DNA of 64,000 bases from MAG-121220-bin8 sp002700465 (GTDB lineage: Bacteria > Bacteroidota > Bacteroidia > Flavobacteriales > Flavobacteriaceae): positions 806,001 through 870,000 of the forward strand of contig CALSTO010000001.1 of the NCBI GenBank assembly GCA_943789295.1, in the 5' to 3' direction. Position 1 is the first letter of the stretch. The number at the start of each line of letters is the position of its first letter. The translations under genes were made by a program, and so were the position numbers. The notes under the pieces are model-generated. The model was not told where the DNA came from. It was given only the letters and a program-made list of their open reading frames with translations, and did no database searches. Of the stretch, positions 18,723 to 29,029 are shown one piece after another.

Positions 18723-19370
18723 ATGAACAAATCTGAAAAAATTAATTACATAATTGATACACTTGAACTTCTTTTTCCAAAGGTTCCTGTTCCACTAAAT
18801 CATAAAGATCCTTACACTCTTTTGATAGCAGTATTATTATCTGCCCAGAGCACTGATATTGGAGTAAATAAGATTACACCTATTTTGTTTGCCAAAGCAG
18901 ATAATCCATACGATATGGTTAAACTTAGTATTGATGAAATTAGACAAATCATTAGACCCGTAGGTCTTTCTCCAATGAAATCTAAAGGAATTCATGGATT
19001 ATCTCAAATATTGATTAAAAAACATAATGGAGAAGTTCCAGCCAACTTTGAGGACTTAGAAGAATTACCTGCAGTTGGTCATAAAACGGCTGGCGTAGTA
19101 TTAGCACAAGCATTTAATATACCTACATTTCCTGTTGACACGCATATACATCGACTTATGTACAGATGGGGAATGTCTAATGGAAAGAACGTAAAGACTA
19201 CTGAAAAAGATGCAAAAAGACTTTTTCCCAAAGATTTATGGAATAAACTTCATTTACAAATTATTTGGTACGGAAGGAAATTTTCACCTGCTAGAGGGTG
19301 GAATTTAAATAATGATCCAATAACCAAAAAAATTGGAAGAAAATCAGTTATTAATTCTTTAAAAAATTAA
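18723..19370 (+). CDS. nth: Endonuclease III lacking the iron-sulfur cluster loop
   Basis: DNA glycosylase/AP lyase for oxidised pyrimidines in base-excision repair. The protein has 215 aa. The helix-hairpin-helix LEELPAVGHKTAGVVLAQAF carries catalytic Lys121, and PVDTHIHRL carries Asp139, equivalent to E. coli Lys120 and Asp138. The C-terminal Cys-x6-Cys-x2-Cys-x5-Cys loop that holds the 4Fe-4S cluster in E. coli Nth is missing: after LQIIWYGRKFSPARGW there are no cysteines at all. The C-terminal substitution matches what I recall from flavobacterial Nth proteins. Confidence 0.92.
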   Translation: MNKSEKINYIIDTLELLFPKVPVPLNHKDPYTLLIAVLLSAQSTDIGVNKITPILFAKADNPYDMVKLSIDEIRQIIRPVGLSPMKSKGIHGLSQILIKKHNGEVPANFEDLEELPAVGHKTAGVVLAQAFNIPTFPVDTHIHRLMYRWGMSNGKNVKTTEKDAKRLFPKDLWNKLHLQIIWYGRKFSPARGWNLNNDPITKKIGRKSVINSLKN

Positions 19371-19416
19371 AATATTTAAAGTGTTTATAGATTATATTTA
19401 TAAATTATTTTAAAAT

Positions 19417-22188
19417 TTGAAACATCAAAAGTTAAATCCTGGATTTATTAAAATTAGAGGAGCTAAAATGCATAATCTAAAAAATATAGATTTAGATATT
19501 CCTAAAAATCAATTAATTGTAATTACTGGACTTTCCGGATCTGGAAAGTCAAGTTTAGCTTTTGATACACTTTATGCAGAGGGTCAAAGAAGATACATAG
19601 AAAGCTTATCATCTTATGCTAGACAATTTTTAGGAAAACTAAACAAACCTCTTGTTGATAGTATTACGGGAATTTCACCAGCCATTGCAATTGAGCAAAA
19701 AGTGAATAATTCAAATCCACGATCAACAGTAGGAACATCATCTGAAATTTATGATTATTTAAAGTTATTATTCGCTAGAATTGGAAAAACTTACTCACCA
19801 ATCTCAAACTTAGAGGTTAAAAAAGATTCTATTAGTTCTGTAATAAAAAAAATAAAAGAGTTTAGTGTTGGAGACAAGTTTATAATAATGTCTCAAAAAA
19901 AAATAGATAAACTATCCGAAAGCAAACAATCTATAAACTTAATTAAAGAACAAGGGTTTGCAAGAATTAAAATAAATAATCAAATAAAAAGAATTGAAGA
20001 ATTAGACAGTTTAGACACTAAAAGTTTCTATTTAGTTGTTGACAGATCTGTTTATCAAGAGAATAATGATTATTTAAACAGGTTGTCTGATTCGATTGAA
20101 TTAGCTTTTTATGAAGGAAAAGGTAAAATTACAATTGAGAATTTAAATCTTAAAAAAGAATTTCATTTCAATAATAATTTTGAAAAAGACGATATAAAAT
20201 TTAACGAACCTTCTCAACACTTATTTAGCTTTAATAATCCTTTGGGAGCATGCTCTACATGTGGAGGGTATGGAGATATTGTAGGCATAGATCCTGAACT
20301 AGTAGTTCCAAACACAGGGTTATCTATTTATGAAAATGCAATTGCACCATGGAGAGGTGAAAAGTTAAAAAAATATAAAAATGAATTAATAAAAAATGCT
20401 TCATATTTTAAATTTCCAATACATAAACCGTATTACAAACTTTCAAATGAACAAAAAAAGTTAGTATGGGAAGGGAATGAGTATTTCAAGGGAATAAATT
20501 ATTTTTTCAATAAACTTGAATCAAAAATATATAAGATTCAAAACAGAGTTATGCTTTCAAGATACAGAGGAAAAACTACATGTTCAGATTGCAATGGGAA
20601 TAGATTAAAAAAAGAATCTTCATTTGTTAAAATAAATAATAAATCAATTACTGAATTAGTTCATATGCCAATTAGCTCGGTTATTAATTTTTTTAATAAC
20701 CTTAAACTTAACAAGTATGAAAATAAATTGGCTAAAAGAGTATTAAAAGAAATCAATAGTCGACTTAAATTCATAAACAATGTTGGGCTTGGATACTTAA
20801 CATTAAACAGAAGATCCAGTACACTTTCTGGAGGAGAATCTCAAAGAATTAATTTAGCAACATCTTTAGGAAGTTCATTAGTTAGTTCACTTTATGTGCT
20901 TGATGAACCTAGTATTGGTCTTCATCCAAGAGATACTGAAAAATTGATTGAAATTTTGAAAGAATTAACTAATCTTGGAAATACAGTTATTGTTGTAGAA
21001 CATGATGAAGATATTATAAGATGTGCTGATCATGTAATAGATATTGGTCCAAAAGCTGGTTCTAATGGAGGTTTAGTTGTAGCTCAAGGAACAATCAAAG
21101 AAGTATTAAAATCTAATAGCTTAACATCAAAATATTTAAATAATCAAGAAGAAATAATAAAACCAGAAAAACCAAGATATAGCTCAGGAAACATTATAAT
21201 TAAAGGTGCTAGAGAAAATAATCTTAAAAATATTAATGTAGAGTTTCCATTAAATAATTTGACAGTAGTAACTGGAGTTTCTGGAAGTGGAAAAACCACA
21301 TTAGTTAAAAAAATTCTATACCCTGCCCTATTAAAAGAAAAGGGAATATTTAAGATAAAACCTGGTCAGTTTGATAGTATAAGTGGAGATGTTTCAAAAA
21401 TTGATGAAATTGAATTCATTGATCAAAATCCAATAGGAACTTCTTCTAGATCTAATCCAGTTACATATTTAAAGATATATGATGATATTCGAAATTTGTA
21501 TTCATCTTTAAAATTATCTAAACTAAATAATTATAAAGCAAAACATTTTTCTTTTAATGTTGATGGAGGAAGATGTGATAACTGCAAAGGAGAAGGGAAT
21601 GTTAAAATAGAAATGCAATTCATGGCAGATGTTAGTTTAGTATGTGAAAACTGTAAAGGCAAAAGATTTAAAAATGAAATTTTAAAAGTAAAATATCATA
21701 AAAAAACAATTGATGATATACTAACAATGACTGTTGATGAGGCTATAAATTTCTTTTCAGTTCATGAAAATAAAAAAATAAGTAGTAAACTCAAACCATT
21801 ACAAGATGTTGGAATGGGTTATGTCCAGCTTGGACAATCTTCATCTACTTTATCAGGAGGAGAAGCTCAAAGAATAAAATTAGCGACCTTTTTATTAAAA
21901 GGAAATAAAGGTAAAAAAACATTATTCATTTTTGATGAACCAACAACAGGATTACATTTTCATGATATAAAAAAACTACTTAATTCTTTCAACTCTCTTA
22001 TAGATAATGGCCACTCAATTGTTGTTGTTGAACACAATCTAGATCTTATAAAATGTTCGGATAATATCATTGACTTAGGTCCAGACGGAGGCGAAAACGG
22101 AGGTGATTTAATTTTTAATGGAACACCAAGTAATCTTGTATTAGAAAAAAAATCAAGATTAAAAAAATATTTAGAATTAAAATTTTAA
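19417..22188 (+). CDS. uvrA: Excinuclease ABC subunit A (UvrA)
   Basis: Damage-recognition ATPase of nucleotide-excision repair, working with UvrB and UvrC. The protein has 923 aa with two ABC modules: Walker A GLSGSGKSS near 37 and GVSGSGKTT near 623, with signatures LSGGESQRINLA and LSGGEAQRIKLA. Zinc-finger cysteines are present in ACSTCGGYGD, CSDCNGNR, CDNCKGEGN and CENCKGKRF. The start is TTG at 19417; the first in-frame ATG (AKMHNLK) would cut the conserved first strand (IRGA...HNLKNID), so TTG is needed. It overlaps the convergent flippase gene by 12 bases. Confidence 0.96.
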   Translation: MKHQKLNPGFIKIRGAKMHNLKNIDLDIPKNQLIVITGLSGSGKSSLAFDTLYAEGQRRYIESLSSYARQFLGKLNKPLVDSITGISPAIAIEQKVNNSNPRSTVGTSSEIYDYLKLLFARIGKTYSPISNLEVKKDSISSVIKKIKEFSVGDKFIIMSQKKIDKLSESKQSINLIKEQGFARIKINNQIKRIEELDSLDTKSFYLVVDRSVYQENNDYLNRLSDSIELAFYEGKGKITIENLNLKKEFHFNNNFEKDDIKFNEPSQHLFSFNNPLGACSTCGGYGDIVGIDPELVVPNTGLSIYENAIAPWRGEKLKKYKNELIKNASYFKFPIHKPYYKLSNEQKKLVWEGNEYFKGINYFFNKLESKIYKIQNRVMLSRYRGKTTCSDCNGNRLKKESSFVKINNKSITELVHMPISSVINFFNNLKLNKYENKLAKRVLKEINSRLKFINNVGLGYLTLNRRSSTLSGGESQRINLATSLGSSLVSSLYVLDEPSIGLHPRDTEKLIEILKELTNLGNTVIVVEHDEDIIRCADHVIDIGPKAGSNGGLVVAQGTIKEVLKSNSLTSKYLNNQEEIIKPEKPRYSSGNIIIKGARENNLKNINVEFPLNNLTVVTGVSGSGKTTLVKKILYPALLKEKGIFKIKPGQFDSISGDVSKIDEIEFIDQNPIGTSSRSNPVTYLKIYDDIRNLYSSLKLSKLNNYKAKHFSFNVDGGRCDNCKGEGNVKIEMQFMADVSLVCENCKGKRFKNEILKVKYHKKTIDDILTMTVDEAINFFSVHENKKISSKLKPLQDVGMGYVQLGQSSSTLSGGEAQRIKLATFLLKGNKGKKTLFIFDEPTTGLHFHDIKKLLNSFNSLIDNGHSIVVVEHNLDLIKCSDNIIDLGPDGGENGGDLIFNGTPSNLVLEKKSRLKKYLELKF

Positions 22189-23628
22189 ACTCAATAAGTT
22201 TTTTAGTTTTTGAGAAATCCCAAGAATATAAATCAAAACAACGTACATAATTAAAATACCAATAGACCTTATTATAATTTCAACCAAAGGATTAAAACCT
22301 GTTTCTATAAAATAGTTTGTCAAGTAAACAACAGAAATTGCAAATAATATTTTTATAGAATTTAGATTGTAAGGTTGAATCTTAATTTTAAATGATATAT
22401 ATAAAATTTTTAATAAAGTAAAGACTAATAAAACTACAAAAGTTGAAATTGCTGCACCATTAATTCCATATAAGTCAATTAGGTAATCATTAAGAAAATA
22501 AACTGATACTGCCATTGATATTGAAAACGGAAGAGTAATTCTGTAAAAAGTAGATGTAGCTAGTATTGCTGGACCACATCCAAAACTCATTTGAATCAAT
22601 TTAGCTGAGGAAATAATAAGAACAACTAGAGAAGCATTAGAATAAAATTGATTATTCAATAGAAGATAAAAAGAATCAATATTTAGATTGATTAGTAGAA
22701 AAAATAATCCGCTAACAAGTAACAAGTTTTCAGAACTATTTTTATAAAGATTCTTTAATTCAAAATAATTTTCTTCATTCAAAGCTTTAGCAACTAATGG
22801 ATTTAAAATTTGGAACATTGCTCTTCCTGGTATTTCTACGACAGTTGCAATAAAAACTGCTACTGCATAATAAGCCGTTTGGCTAATTGCCTCTTTCTGA
22901 GGAATCATATACTTATCAATATCTATTAAAAAACTAGCAGCAGATCCAGCTAATAAAATATAGAAAGAATATGAAAGAATCTCCTTATAATTTTCAGGAA
23001 CTTTAATTGAAAATTCTGGCGTATACAAGTAAAATGAATATATTATCATCAAGACCAATCTCAAATAATACAATCCTGTTAACCACCAAACAAAATTTTC
23101 TTTACTTAATACATTTACAGAAACTAATATTAATAAGAAAAGAACTGAAATACGTGGGTATATTTCTTTTAAAACATTTCCAAAAATTGATTTAAACTGA
23201 ACCCTTGACCAAGAATAAAAAACTTCAAAATATGAAGTTGCAAATGAAACTAGAAAAATTACCCATATATAAGATTCTATTATTGGATTTTCAACTGATA
23301 AAAACTGAGAGATTAAATCATGAAATTGAACGATTAAAAAAGTAATGGGAATAATAAAAAAAAGAGGTAAAAAAATGACACTGGACAAAAATTGGTCTTT
23401 CTCTTTTTTATCATTAAAAGAACTGAAAAACTTTATTATTGTATGTTGAGCTCCAAATGACATTAGAGGTTGTAGTAAGTTTGATGTGGCTAACAAAAAG
23501 ACTACTAATCCATAATAATTATCTTTAAGAAACTCAGGATAAAAATATAAAGTATTTACACCACCTATTAATATTGCAATAGAAATTGTTAAAATATTCC
23601 ATGATGTTTGTTTAAAAACTATTCCCAC
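22177..23628 (-). CDS. Polysaccharide flippase (Wzx/MOP superfamily)
   Basis: Integral membrane protein of 483 aa with about twelve hydrophobic segments, resembling oligosaccharide flippases that move undecaprenyl-linked glycans across the inner membrane. It begins FKQTSWNILTISIAILIGGVNTLYFYP, and the pattern of paired helices with a central break near residue 240 is typical. It lies at the end of a five-gene minus-strand run with two glycosyltransferases, a methyltransferase and YfhO, and its ATG overlaps the preceding stop codon by one base. The transported glycan is unknown. Confidence 0.85.
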   Translation of the reverse strand: MGIVFKQTSWNILTISIAILIGGVNTLYFYPEFLKDNYYGLVVFLLATSNLLQPLMSFGAQHTIIKFFSSFNDKKEKDQFLSSVIFLPLFFIIPITFLIVQFHDLISQFLSVENPIIESYIWVIFLVSFATSYFEVFYSWSRVQFKSIFGNVLKEIYPRISVLFLLILVSVNVLSKENFVWWLTGLYYLRLVLMIIYSFYLYTPEFSIKVPENYKEILSYSFYILLAGSAASFLIDIDKYMIPQKEAISQTAYYAVAVFIATVVEIPGRAMFQILNPLVAKALNEENYFELKNLYKNSSENLLLVSGLFFLLINLNIDSFYLLLNNQFYSNASLVVLIISSAKLIQMSFGCGPAILATSTFYRITLPFSISMAVSVYFLNDYLIDLYGINGAAISTFVVLLVFTLLKILYISFKIKIQPYNLNSIKILFAISVVYLTNYFIETGFNPLVEIIIRSIGILIMYVVLIYILGISQKLKNLLSLKF

Positions 23629-24887
23629 TAATCGATTGTTTTTTTAATAACAGTTAGTAACTCAGAACTTAGATTTGAAAATTTATATTTTTCAATTCCA
23701 ATTGATTTTACAGAATAACTACCATTTTTAAAATTAGTATACAGTTCTAAAATATGATTTTTTAATTCAATTTCATTTGAAAATTCAAATACATTTCCAG
23801 ATTTAGTTTCATTAATAATGTTTGAAGTATCACTGTTTTTGGATGAAAACGCTACAATAGGAATTTCATATGACAAATAATGAAAAAACTTACCTGGTAT
23901 TAAATTACCTCCACTTGGCTGATTAACGTCACATAAAATAAATACTTTTCCAAATGATAATTTTTTCTCTAAGTCATCTTTATTCATATAACTTTTAAAC
24001 ACCAATTGTTCTTTTAGTTTTTTAAGATATTTATTTTGATGTATGGACTTATCAAAGTTTCCTATTAGACTTAATTTAAAGTCTTTTTTAAATGATTTAT
24101 TTGTCATTGAAATTTCGGCAAGAACTTTCCATAACATTTTTGGGTTTTGAGATGATTTCATAACACCAGAGTATATAATCTCAAAACCTGTGGATTCAAT
24201 TGTCTTTTTGAAAGTATCAAATCCATTAGTTATCAAATGTGTATTTGGATTAATTTTAGAATATGTTGTTTTTAAAGAAGGGGATGTTACTAATACCGAA
24301 TCAGCTGTTTTTAGACATTTCTTCTCCCAATCAAAATGCTTTTTTCTAATATTACTAAACATTGGCATTTTTTTGAATTGAAAAAAATCTGACCAAGGAT
24401 CTCTATAATCAGAAATCCATTTAATATTATTTTTTAATTTCAATTTATAACCAATTATATTTAAGCTAAAAGGAGGTGAAGTAGTAATAACACAATTTAT
24501 ATTATTTTTATTTATACAAGAAGATGCTGATTTGACTACATCATTTATCCAAAACATTCTTGAGTCAGGAAAAAAAAAATTAGATCTTATAAATAATTTA
24601 ATATAGTTTAGAAGTCCTCTATTTTCTATATTATCTGAATTATTTGTTTTTGATTTAAAAAACTTAGCAGGTTCAAATACTGGAACCTTTAAAATTTTAA
24701 TTAAAGGATTAAGTTCGTTAATTAAACTATTATCTAATATTGGATAATTTGCAAATTCAGGTGAAAGTACTGTAACATCACAACCCATATCTACCAAATA
24801 ATTTGACAAATTCAGCCAACGTTGAACACCAGAACCACCAGATGGAGGCCAGTAATAAGTAATAATTAATATTTTTTTATCAACCAT
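23628..24887 (-). CDS. Glycosyltransferase, GT4-like
   Basis: GT-B fold glycosyltransferase of 419 aa. The N-terminal acceptor half opens with ILIITYYWPPSGGSGVQRW, the usual glycine-rich loop. The C-terminal half has IIYSGVMKSSQNPKMLW and the donor-binding segment FILCDVNQPSGGNLIPGKFFHYLSYEIPIVAFS, where an expected ExxxxxE motif is partly replaced. The sugar donor cannot be read from sequence. There is no membrane segment, so it probably acts at the cytoplasmic face. It overlaps the upstream glycosyltransferase gene by 8 bases and the flippase by 1. Confidence 0.85.
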   Translation of the reverse strand: MVDKKILIITYYWPPSGGSGVQRWLNLSNYLVDMGCDVTVLSPEFANYPILDNSLINELNPLIKILKVPVFEPAKFFKSKTNNSDNIENRGLLNYIKLFIRSNFFFPDSRMFWINDVVKSASSCINKNNINCVITTSPPFSLNIIGYKLKLKNNIKWISDYRDPWSDFFQFKKMPMFSNIRKKHFDWEKKCLKTADSVLVTSPSLKTTYSKINPNTHLITNGFDTFKKTIESTGFEIIYSGVMKSSQNPKMLWKVLAEISMTNKSFKKDFKLSLIGNFDKSIHQNKYLKKLKEQLVFKSYMNKDDLEKKLSFGKVFILCDVNQPSGGNLIPGKFFHYLSYEIPIVAFSSKNSDTSNIINETKSGNVFEFSNEIELKNHILELYTNFKNGSYSVKSIGIEKYKFSNLSSELLTVIKKTID

Positions 24888-26058
24888 ACATTTTTATAAT
24901 TTCAGTCGAAACAATATCATTATTCAAGAACTTATTAATCGCATTTTTTGCATTTGAACTGTAAGTGTTGAATTTATTCTTATCACCATATAAATAAAGA
25001 ACTTTTTCGGTAAATTGTTTAATATTTCCAGAATTAAACAACTCCCCTACTTCATATTTATCTATAATTTCTTTCTGAGCAACAACATTACTACAAATCA
25101 TTGGACAACCAAATGACATATATTGAAATATTTTATTAGCATATGTTGTATCGTGATGAATATTTGATTCTAAAGGAGATATACCAATATTACAAACGGA
25201 AAGATAGGATTGAAAAGTCTTTTCATGTTTCCATCCCTCAAAAGATATAAATTTCTGTACATTATTAATTTTGGACAAATGTTTTAATTCATTATCGTAA
25301 GAGCTAGAACCAACTACGATAAACTTAATTTCAGGAATTTTAGTTTTCAGATACTTTAGCGAATTAATAACTGTTGATATTCCTCGTCTTTTTGATGTAT
25401 TACCTAAATAAAGTAACACAAAATTATCTTTATACTTATTTATTAAACTGTGATCTAAATCAAAATCAGTATAAAAACTTTTTCTTACAGTATTTGGAAA
25501 TACTGTTATTTTATTTTCAGATAAACCAGTTCTTTTAGAAAGTTCATTTTTTGCAGCATTAGTAACGACAATAATATTATTGGCGGCTTTACAATATTTT
25601 TCTTCAGCCATTTTCCATCTCGTAGGGAAAATTAATATTTTTCCAAAAAAAGAATTTACATGCTTATAATATTTCATGATTTCTGGCCTGTTTTCATGAA
25701 GATCTAAAGTAACTGGAAGTGACTTTAAATTAGCTCTAAAAACCGAACTTGCTATTTGAATATCATGAATATGAACTTTATCAATATTATTAGATATAAG
25801 AAAATTATTAATTTTTCTACTCATTATCATTTTGTAGAACGGAAATGTATATGCTAATGCAGAAAGTTTGTAAGTTAACCTTGAACAATAATATCTTCTA
25901 ACGTTTATTGAGTTAACAACTTCTTTTTTAATAAATTTCTTTGAATATGATAAACAAAATAAATAGACTTCATGACCAGCTGAAATTAATGCACTCGCTT
26001 CATTACTAACCCTTGGATCAATTGGATACGGTGCGTCTAATATCATACCTATTTTCAT
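24880..26058 (-). CDS. Glycosyltransferase family 4 protein
   Basis: GT-B glycosyltransferase of 392 aa. It starts MKIGMILDAPYPIDPRVSNEA, a common GT4 N-terminus, and has VTLDLHENRPEIMKYY near residue 120. The C-terminal half carries VLLYLGNTSKRRGISTVI and SPLESNIHHDTTYANKIFQYMSFGCPMICS, which includes the donor-binding region. The fold and motifs resemble transferases that build surface polysaccharides; the specific sugar is unknown. It is 3 bases after the methyltransferase gene and overlaps the next transferase gene. Confidence 0.87.
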   Translation of the reverse strand: MKIGMILDAPYPIDPRVSNEASALISAGHEVYLFCLSYSKKFIKKEVVNSINVRRYYCSRLTYKLSALAYTFPFYKMIMSRKINNFLISNNIDKVHIHDIQIASSVFRANLKSLPVTLDLHENRPEIMKYYKHVNSFFGKILIFPTRWKMAEEKYCKAANNIIVVTNAAKNELSKRTGLSENKITVFPNTVRKSFYTDFDLDHSLINKYKDNFVLLYLGNTSKRRGISTVINSLKYLKTKIPEIKFIVVGSSSYDNELKHLSKINNVQKFISFEGWKHEKTFQSYLSVCNIGISPLESNIHHDTTYANKIFQYMSFGCPMICSNVVAQKEIIDKYEVGELFNSGNIKQFTEKVLYLYGDKNKFNTYSSNAKNAINKFLNNDIVSTEIIKMYG

Positions 26059-26061
26059 TCG

Positions 26062-26643
26062 CTATAGATTTAAAACTCCTCTGTAGTAATTAGTATACGA
26101 ATCCTTGTTAGGCCAGGTTCCCGATTTATCTCTTTCAGCATAAACTGCATAATATCTGTTGTGAAAGTTTCTTAAAAGAGGTCTAAGACCTAATTTAAAG
26201 GATGGATTAGTCCATTTTTCTTTTCTAATAATCTTCCAACCTGCTTTTTCAAGCAACCAATCAAATTGCCATTCCTCAAATTCATGAAAATGACGATCTC
26301 TATTATCTGTTTTACTTCTGTATGCTTTTGAAAACCATAAATTTAAAGGAACGGTTAAAAATATCCTTTTAGCGTTTAATGAACTGAGTAAAGGAAAAGG
26401 AGAAACAAGATGTTCAAGAATTTCAAAGCCAGTAATTAAATCAACATCATCAGGAATATCTAATTTAAAATCGATATCTAAATCTTGAATACCAGAATTA
26501 TAGACTTTATAATTATTTTCTTTCATTATTTCAGAAAGGGGGTTAACAACGCCTAAATCATATACAACTGAGGGAGAAGGACATACTTCTTTAAGCATGC
26601 TCAAAGTTCTTTGATATCGTTTTTTTGGGATTTTATTATACAT
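26062..26643 (-). CDS. SAM-dependent methyltransferase (class I-like)
   Basis: Protein of about 193 aa with the reduced methyltransferase pattern VVYDLGVVNPLSEIM, then DVDLITGFEILEHLVSP (the type D/E-x-x-EHL block of Methyltransf_23-like proteins) and RHFHEFEEWQFDWLLEKAGW near the C-terminus. The glycine-rich SAM loop is degenerate (DLGVVNP rather than DxGxGxG). I chose the ATG at 26643, whose overlap of 8 bases with the yfhO stop is typical; an earlier ATG at 26676 would lie well inside yfhO. It probably modifies a sugar or lipid of the adjacent glycan pathway, an inference from context. Confidence 0.75.
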   Translation of the reverse strand: MYNKIPKKRYQRTLSMLKEVCPSPSVVYDLGVVNPLSEIMKENNYKVYNSGIQDLDIDFKLDIPDDVDLITGFEILEHLVSPFPLLSSLNAKRIFLTVPLNLWFSKAYRSKTDNRDRHFHEFEEWQFDWLLEKAGWKIIRKEKWTNPSFKLGLRPLLRNFHNRYYAVYAERDKSGTWPNKDSYTNYYRGVLNL

Positions 26644-29017
26644 TTTTTTTAAGTAAAATGAATTTAACAAACACAATCATAAAAATCAAATAAGACAATA
26701 TTGAAAAATAGAAACCTGTATTAATTACTTTGGGTATAAATTCGAACTTAATTTCATGAATACCCTCAGGTACTTCCATTCCCCTAAGTAAATAATTAAC
26801 TTTATAATGATTAACTGGTTTATTGTCAATATAAGCTTGCCAACCATTTTTATAGAAAGCTTCAGAAAAAACCGCAAATTGATTTGAATCAGTTTTTGAA
26901 CTATAGGTTAATTGATTTGCTCTTCTTGAAACCAATTTTATTTCATTAATATCATTTAATTGAAAACTTGTATTTATAATCTCAGAATCTTGAGATAAAC
27001 AAGTGTTTTCTAAATTAATATTTTTTAATTCTAATAATTCCTCGTTAGAGTTTTCAACATTAATCACATTTTTAATAAACCAAGCATTTCCTAAATTATT
27101 GGGATTTCTAGTAACTCCTAACGGATTATTCTCACTATTTTGTATGATGTATTTCACGTTTAACATATCAAGAATATCAAAACTGTTTTTACTAATGTAG
27201 AAATCATATAAGTTTTGAATTCTTTTAGGTTTTGCAGCATGATATCCCGCGATTGATTTATGAAAATATGATGTTCTAGCGTTTGAGAATCCACCCATTG
27301 GTTCAAATACCCTAAAATCTGAACTATCTTCTAAAATAGCTTTATCTGCAATTGTTTTTTGAAATGGAATCTCAACCAAAGATTTTTTAACGAATTGATC
27401 TGAATTAACATAATTTTTATCTACAGACCATAAATCAAATATTATAATAACAGTAAGAATTATGAATGTTAAATCTTTTTTTAAAATATTCTTTAAAAAC
27501 AAATAAAAAGTTATTGAACAACAAACAACTATAATTAAAGATCTTAACACATCAATTTCAAAAACAAATTGTCTTTCCTCTATTAGTAAATTGAGAATTT
27601 CTGGGTATTGAGAAAAGATTTCAAAATCAGATTTAAAATCTAGTATACTCGTTCCAAAAAAATAAAAAATTAAAATCAATGAAACTAAAAATACAGATAC
27701 ATATTTTAGTGAATTAAGTTTTTGTATATCGTTTGTGTTATTTGAAAAGAATTTACTCAGGCCAATTACAGCAAATAATGGAATACAGAACTCTATTATT
27801 ATTTGTATTGAAGAAACAGCTCTAAACTTATCATATAGAGGAAAATAATCTATCATTAAATCTGTTAAAAACGAAAAATTCTTTCCCCAAGATAAAATGA
27901 GGGATATTAATATAGCAATCAATATCCATTTTCTATTTAAATCATTGACAAGTAAAACAGATAAAAGAAATATAAAAAATATGGAAATTCCTATGTAAGC
28001 AGGAGCTGCAACAATTGGCTGATTTCCCCAATAGACTTTGGAATATTGATAGACCTGTTGAGCTTGATTCGCATCTAACGATCTAATAAAATTCATGAGT
28101 TTGGAATCTTCTCTAATTCTTTCAGAACTTCCACCACCCATAAATCTGGGAAATATAAGATTGAAGCTTTCTAAAATTCCGTAACTGTACTCTGTAATAT
28201 ATTCCTTATCCAGACCACTTAATGATTCTTTTGCTGAACCATCAGCATTAATTGTTATGTCACTTTTACTTCTTGTACTAAACTCTGAGTACTCCTTTGT
28301 TGCAAGTAAAGAGGGTGAATTCATCAAAAGCGCAAGTAAACCAACAGAAACAAAGACTAAAAAAGATTTATAAATCTTTTTTATCTCCTTTAATTTTATA
28401 AAATCATAATAATAAACTAATACCATAACTAAAAGTATTATTAGAGTATAGTAAGTCATTTGATAATGGTTAGCATGAACCTGAAGACCTAGAAATAGTG
28501 ATGAAATTAAAAAACCCTTCAGATATTCTCCTCTTAAAACCATCAAAAATCCTGCAATAATTAAAGGTAAATATCCCAATGCTAATGCTTTGGTATTGTG
28601 ACCAACACCCAATATTATTATCAAATACGTAGAAAAACCAAATGCAATTGCACCAAACAATGCATATCTATAATTTATTTTTAATGATATAATCAAAAAA
28701 TAAAAAGACATTAAATACAAGAATAAATAATCAGCAGGTCTAGGCAAGAACCTAATAGTTTGATCTATATAATACAACAAATCAAATGGATATTTTGCAC
28801 TAACTTGATATGAGGGCATCCCAAGAAATGCATTGTCTAACCAGTACGGTTCTTCATTAAAACTTTCTCTGTGATCTACAATTTGTTTTGACATTCCCTT
28901 AAATTGAGAGATATCAGATTGTTGAATAGATTTATTTGATAATACAGGATAAAAATAAGTAACAGAAATTATGGCTAATGTTATTAAACATATTAAATGA
29001 GTTAAATAATCTTTCAT
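26636..29017 (-). CDS. YfhO family membrane protein (GT-C-like)
   Basis: Polytopic membrane protein of 793 aa with around a dozen predicted helices in the first 540 residues, then a soluble beta-rich domain, then a final helix. The family YfhO (PF09586) belongs to the GT-C-like glycosyltransferases; in Gram-positives YfhO is needed to glycosylate lipoteichoic acid. Visible features are the lumenal loop YWLDNAFLGMPSYQVSAKYP near residue 57, FGFSTYLIIILGVGHNTKALALGYLPL, and a C-terminal VPEGIHEIKFEFIPK. It begins 12 bases after the DUF4834 gene. Confidence 0.88.
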   Translation of the reverse strand: MKDYLTHLICLITLAIISVTYFYPVLSNKSIQQSDISQFKGMSKQIVDHRESFNEEPYWLDNAFLGMPSYQVSAKYPFDLLYYIDQTIRFLPRPADYLFLYLMSFYFLIISLKINYRYALFGAIAFGFSTYLIIILGVGHNTKALALGYLPLIIAGFLMVLRGEYLKGFLISSLFLGLQVHANHYQMTYYTLIILLVMVLVYYYDFIKLKEIKKIYKSFLVFVSVGLLALLMNSPSLLATKEYSEFSTRSKSDITINADGSAKESLSGLDKEYITEYSYGILESFNLIFPRFMGGGSSERIREDSKLMNFIRSLDANQAQQVYQYSKVYWGNQPIVAAPAYIGISIFFIFLLSVLLVNDLNRKWILIAILISLILSWGKNFSFLTDLMIDYFPLYDKFRAVSSIQIIIEFCIPLFAVIGLSKFFSNNTNDIQKLNSLKYVSVFLVSLILIFYFFGTSILDFKSDFEIFSQYPEILNLLIEERQFVFEIDVLRSLIIVVCCSITFYLFLKNILKKDLTFIILTVIIIFDLWSVDKNYVNSDQFVKKSLVEIPFQKTIADKAILEDSSDFRVFEPMGGFSNARTSYFHKSIAGYHAAKPKRIQNLYDFYISKNSFDILDMLNVKYIIQNSENNPLGVTRNPNNLGNAWFIKNVINVENSNEELLELKNINLENTCLSQDSEIINTSFQLNDINEIKLVSRRANQLTYSSKTDSNQFAVFSEAFYKNGWQAYIDNKPVNHYKVNYLLRGMEVPEGIHEIKFEFIPKVINTGFYFSILSYLIFMIVFVKFILLKKNV

Positions 29018-29029
29018 TCAAATACAGTT

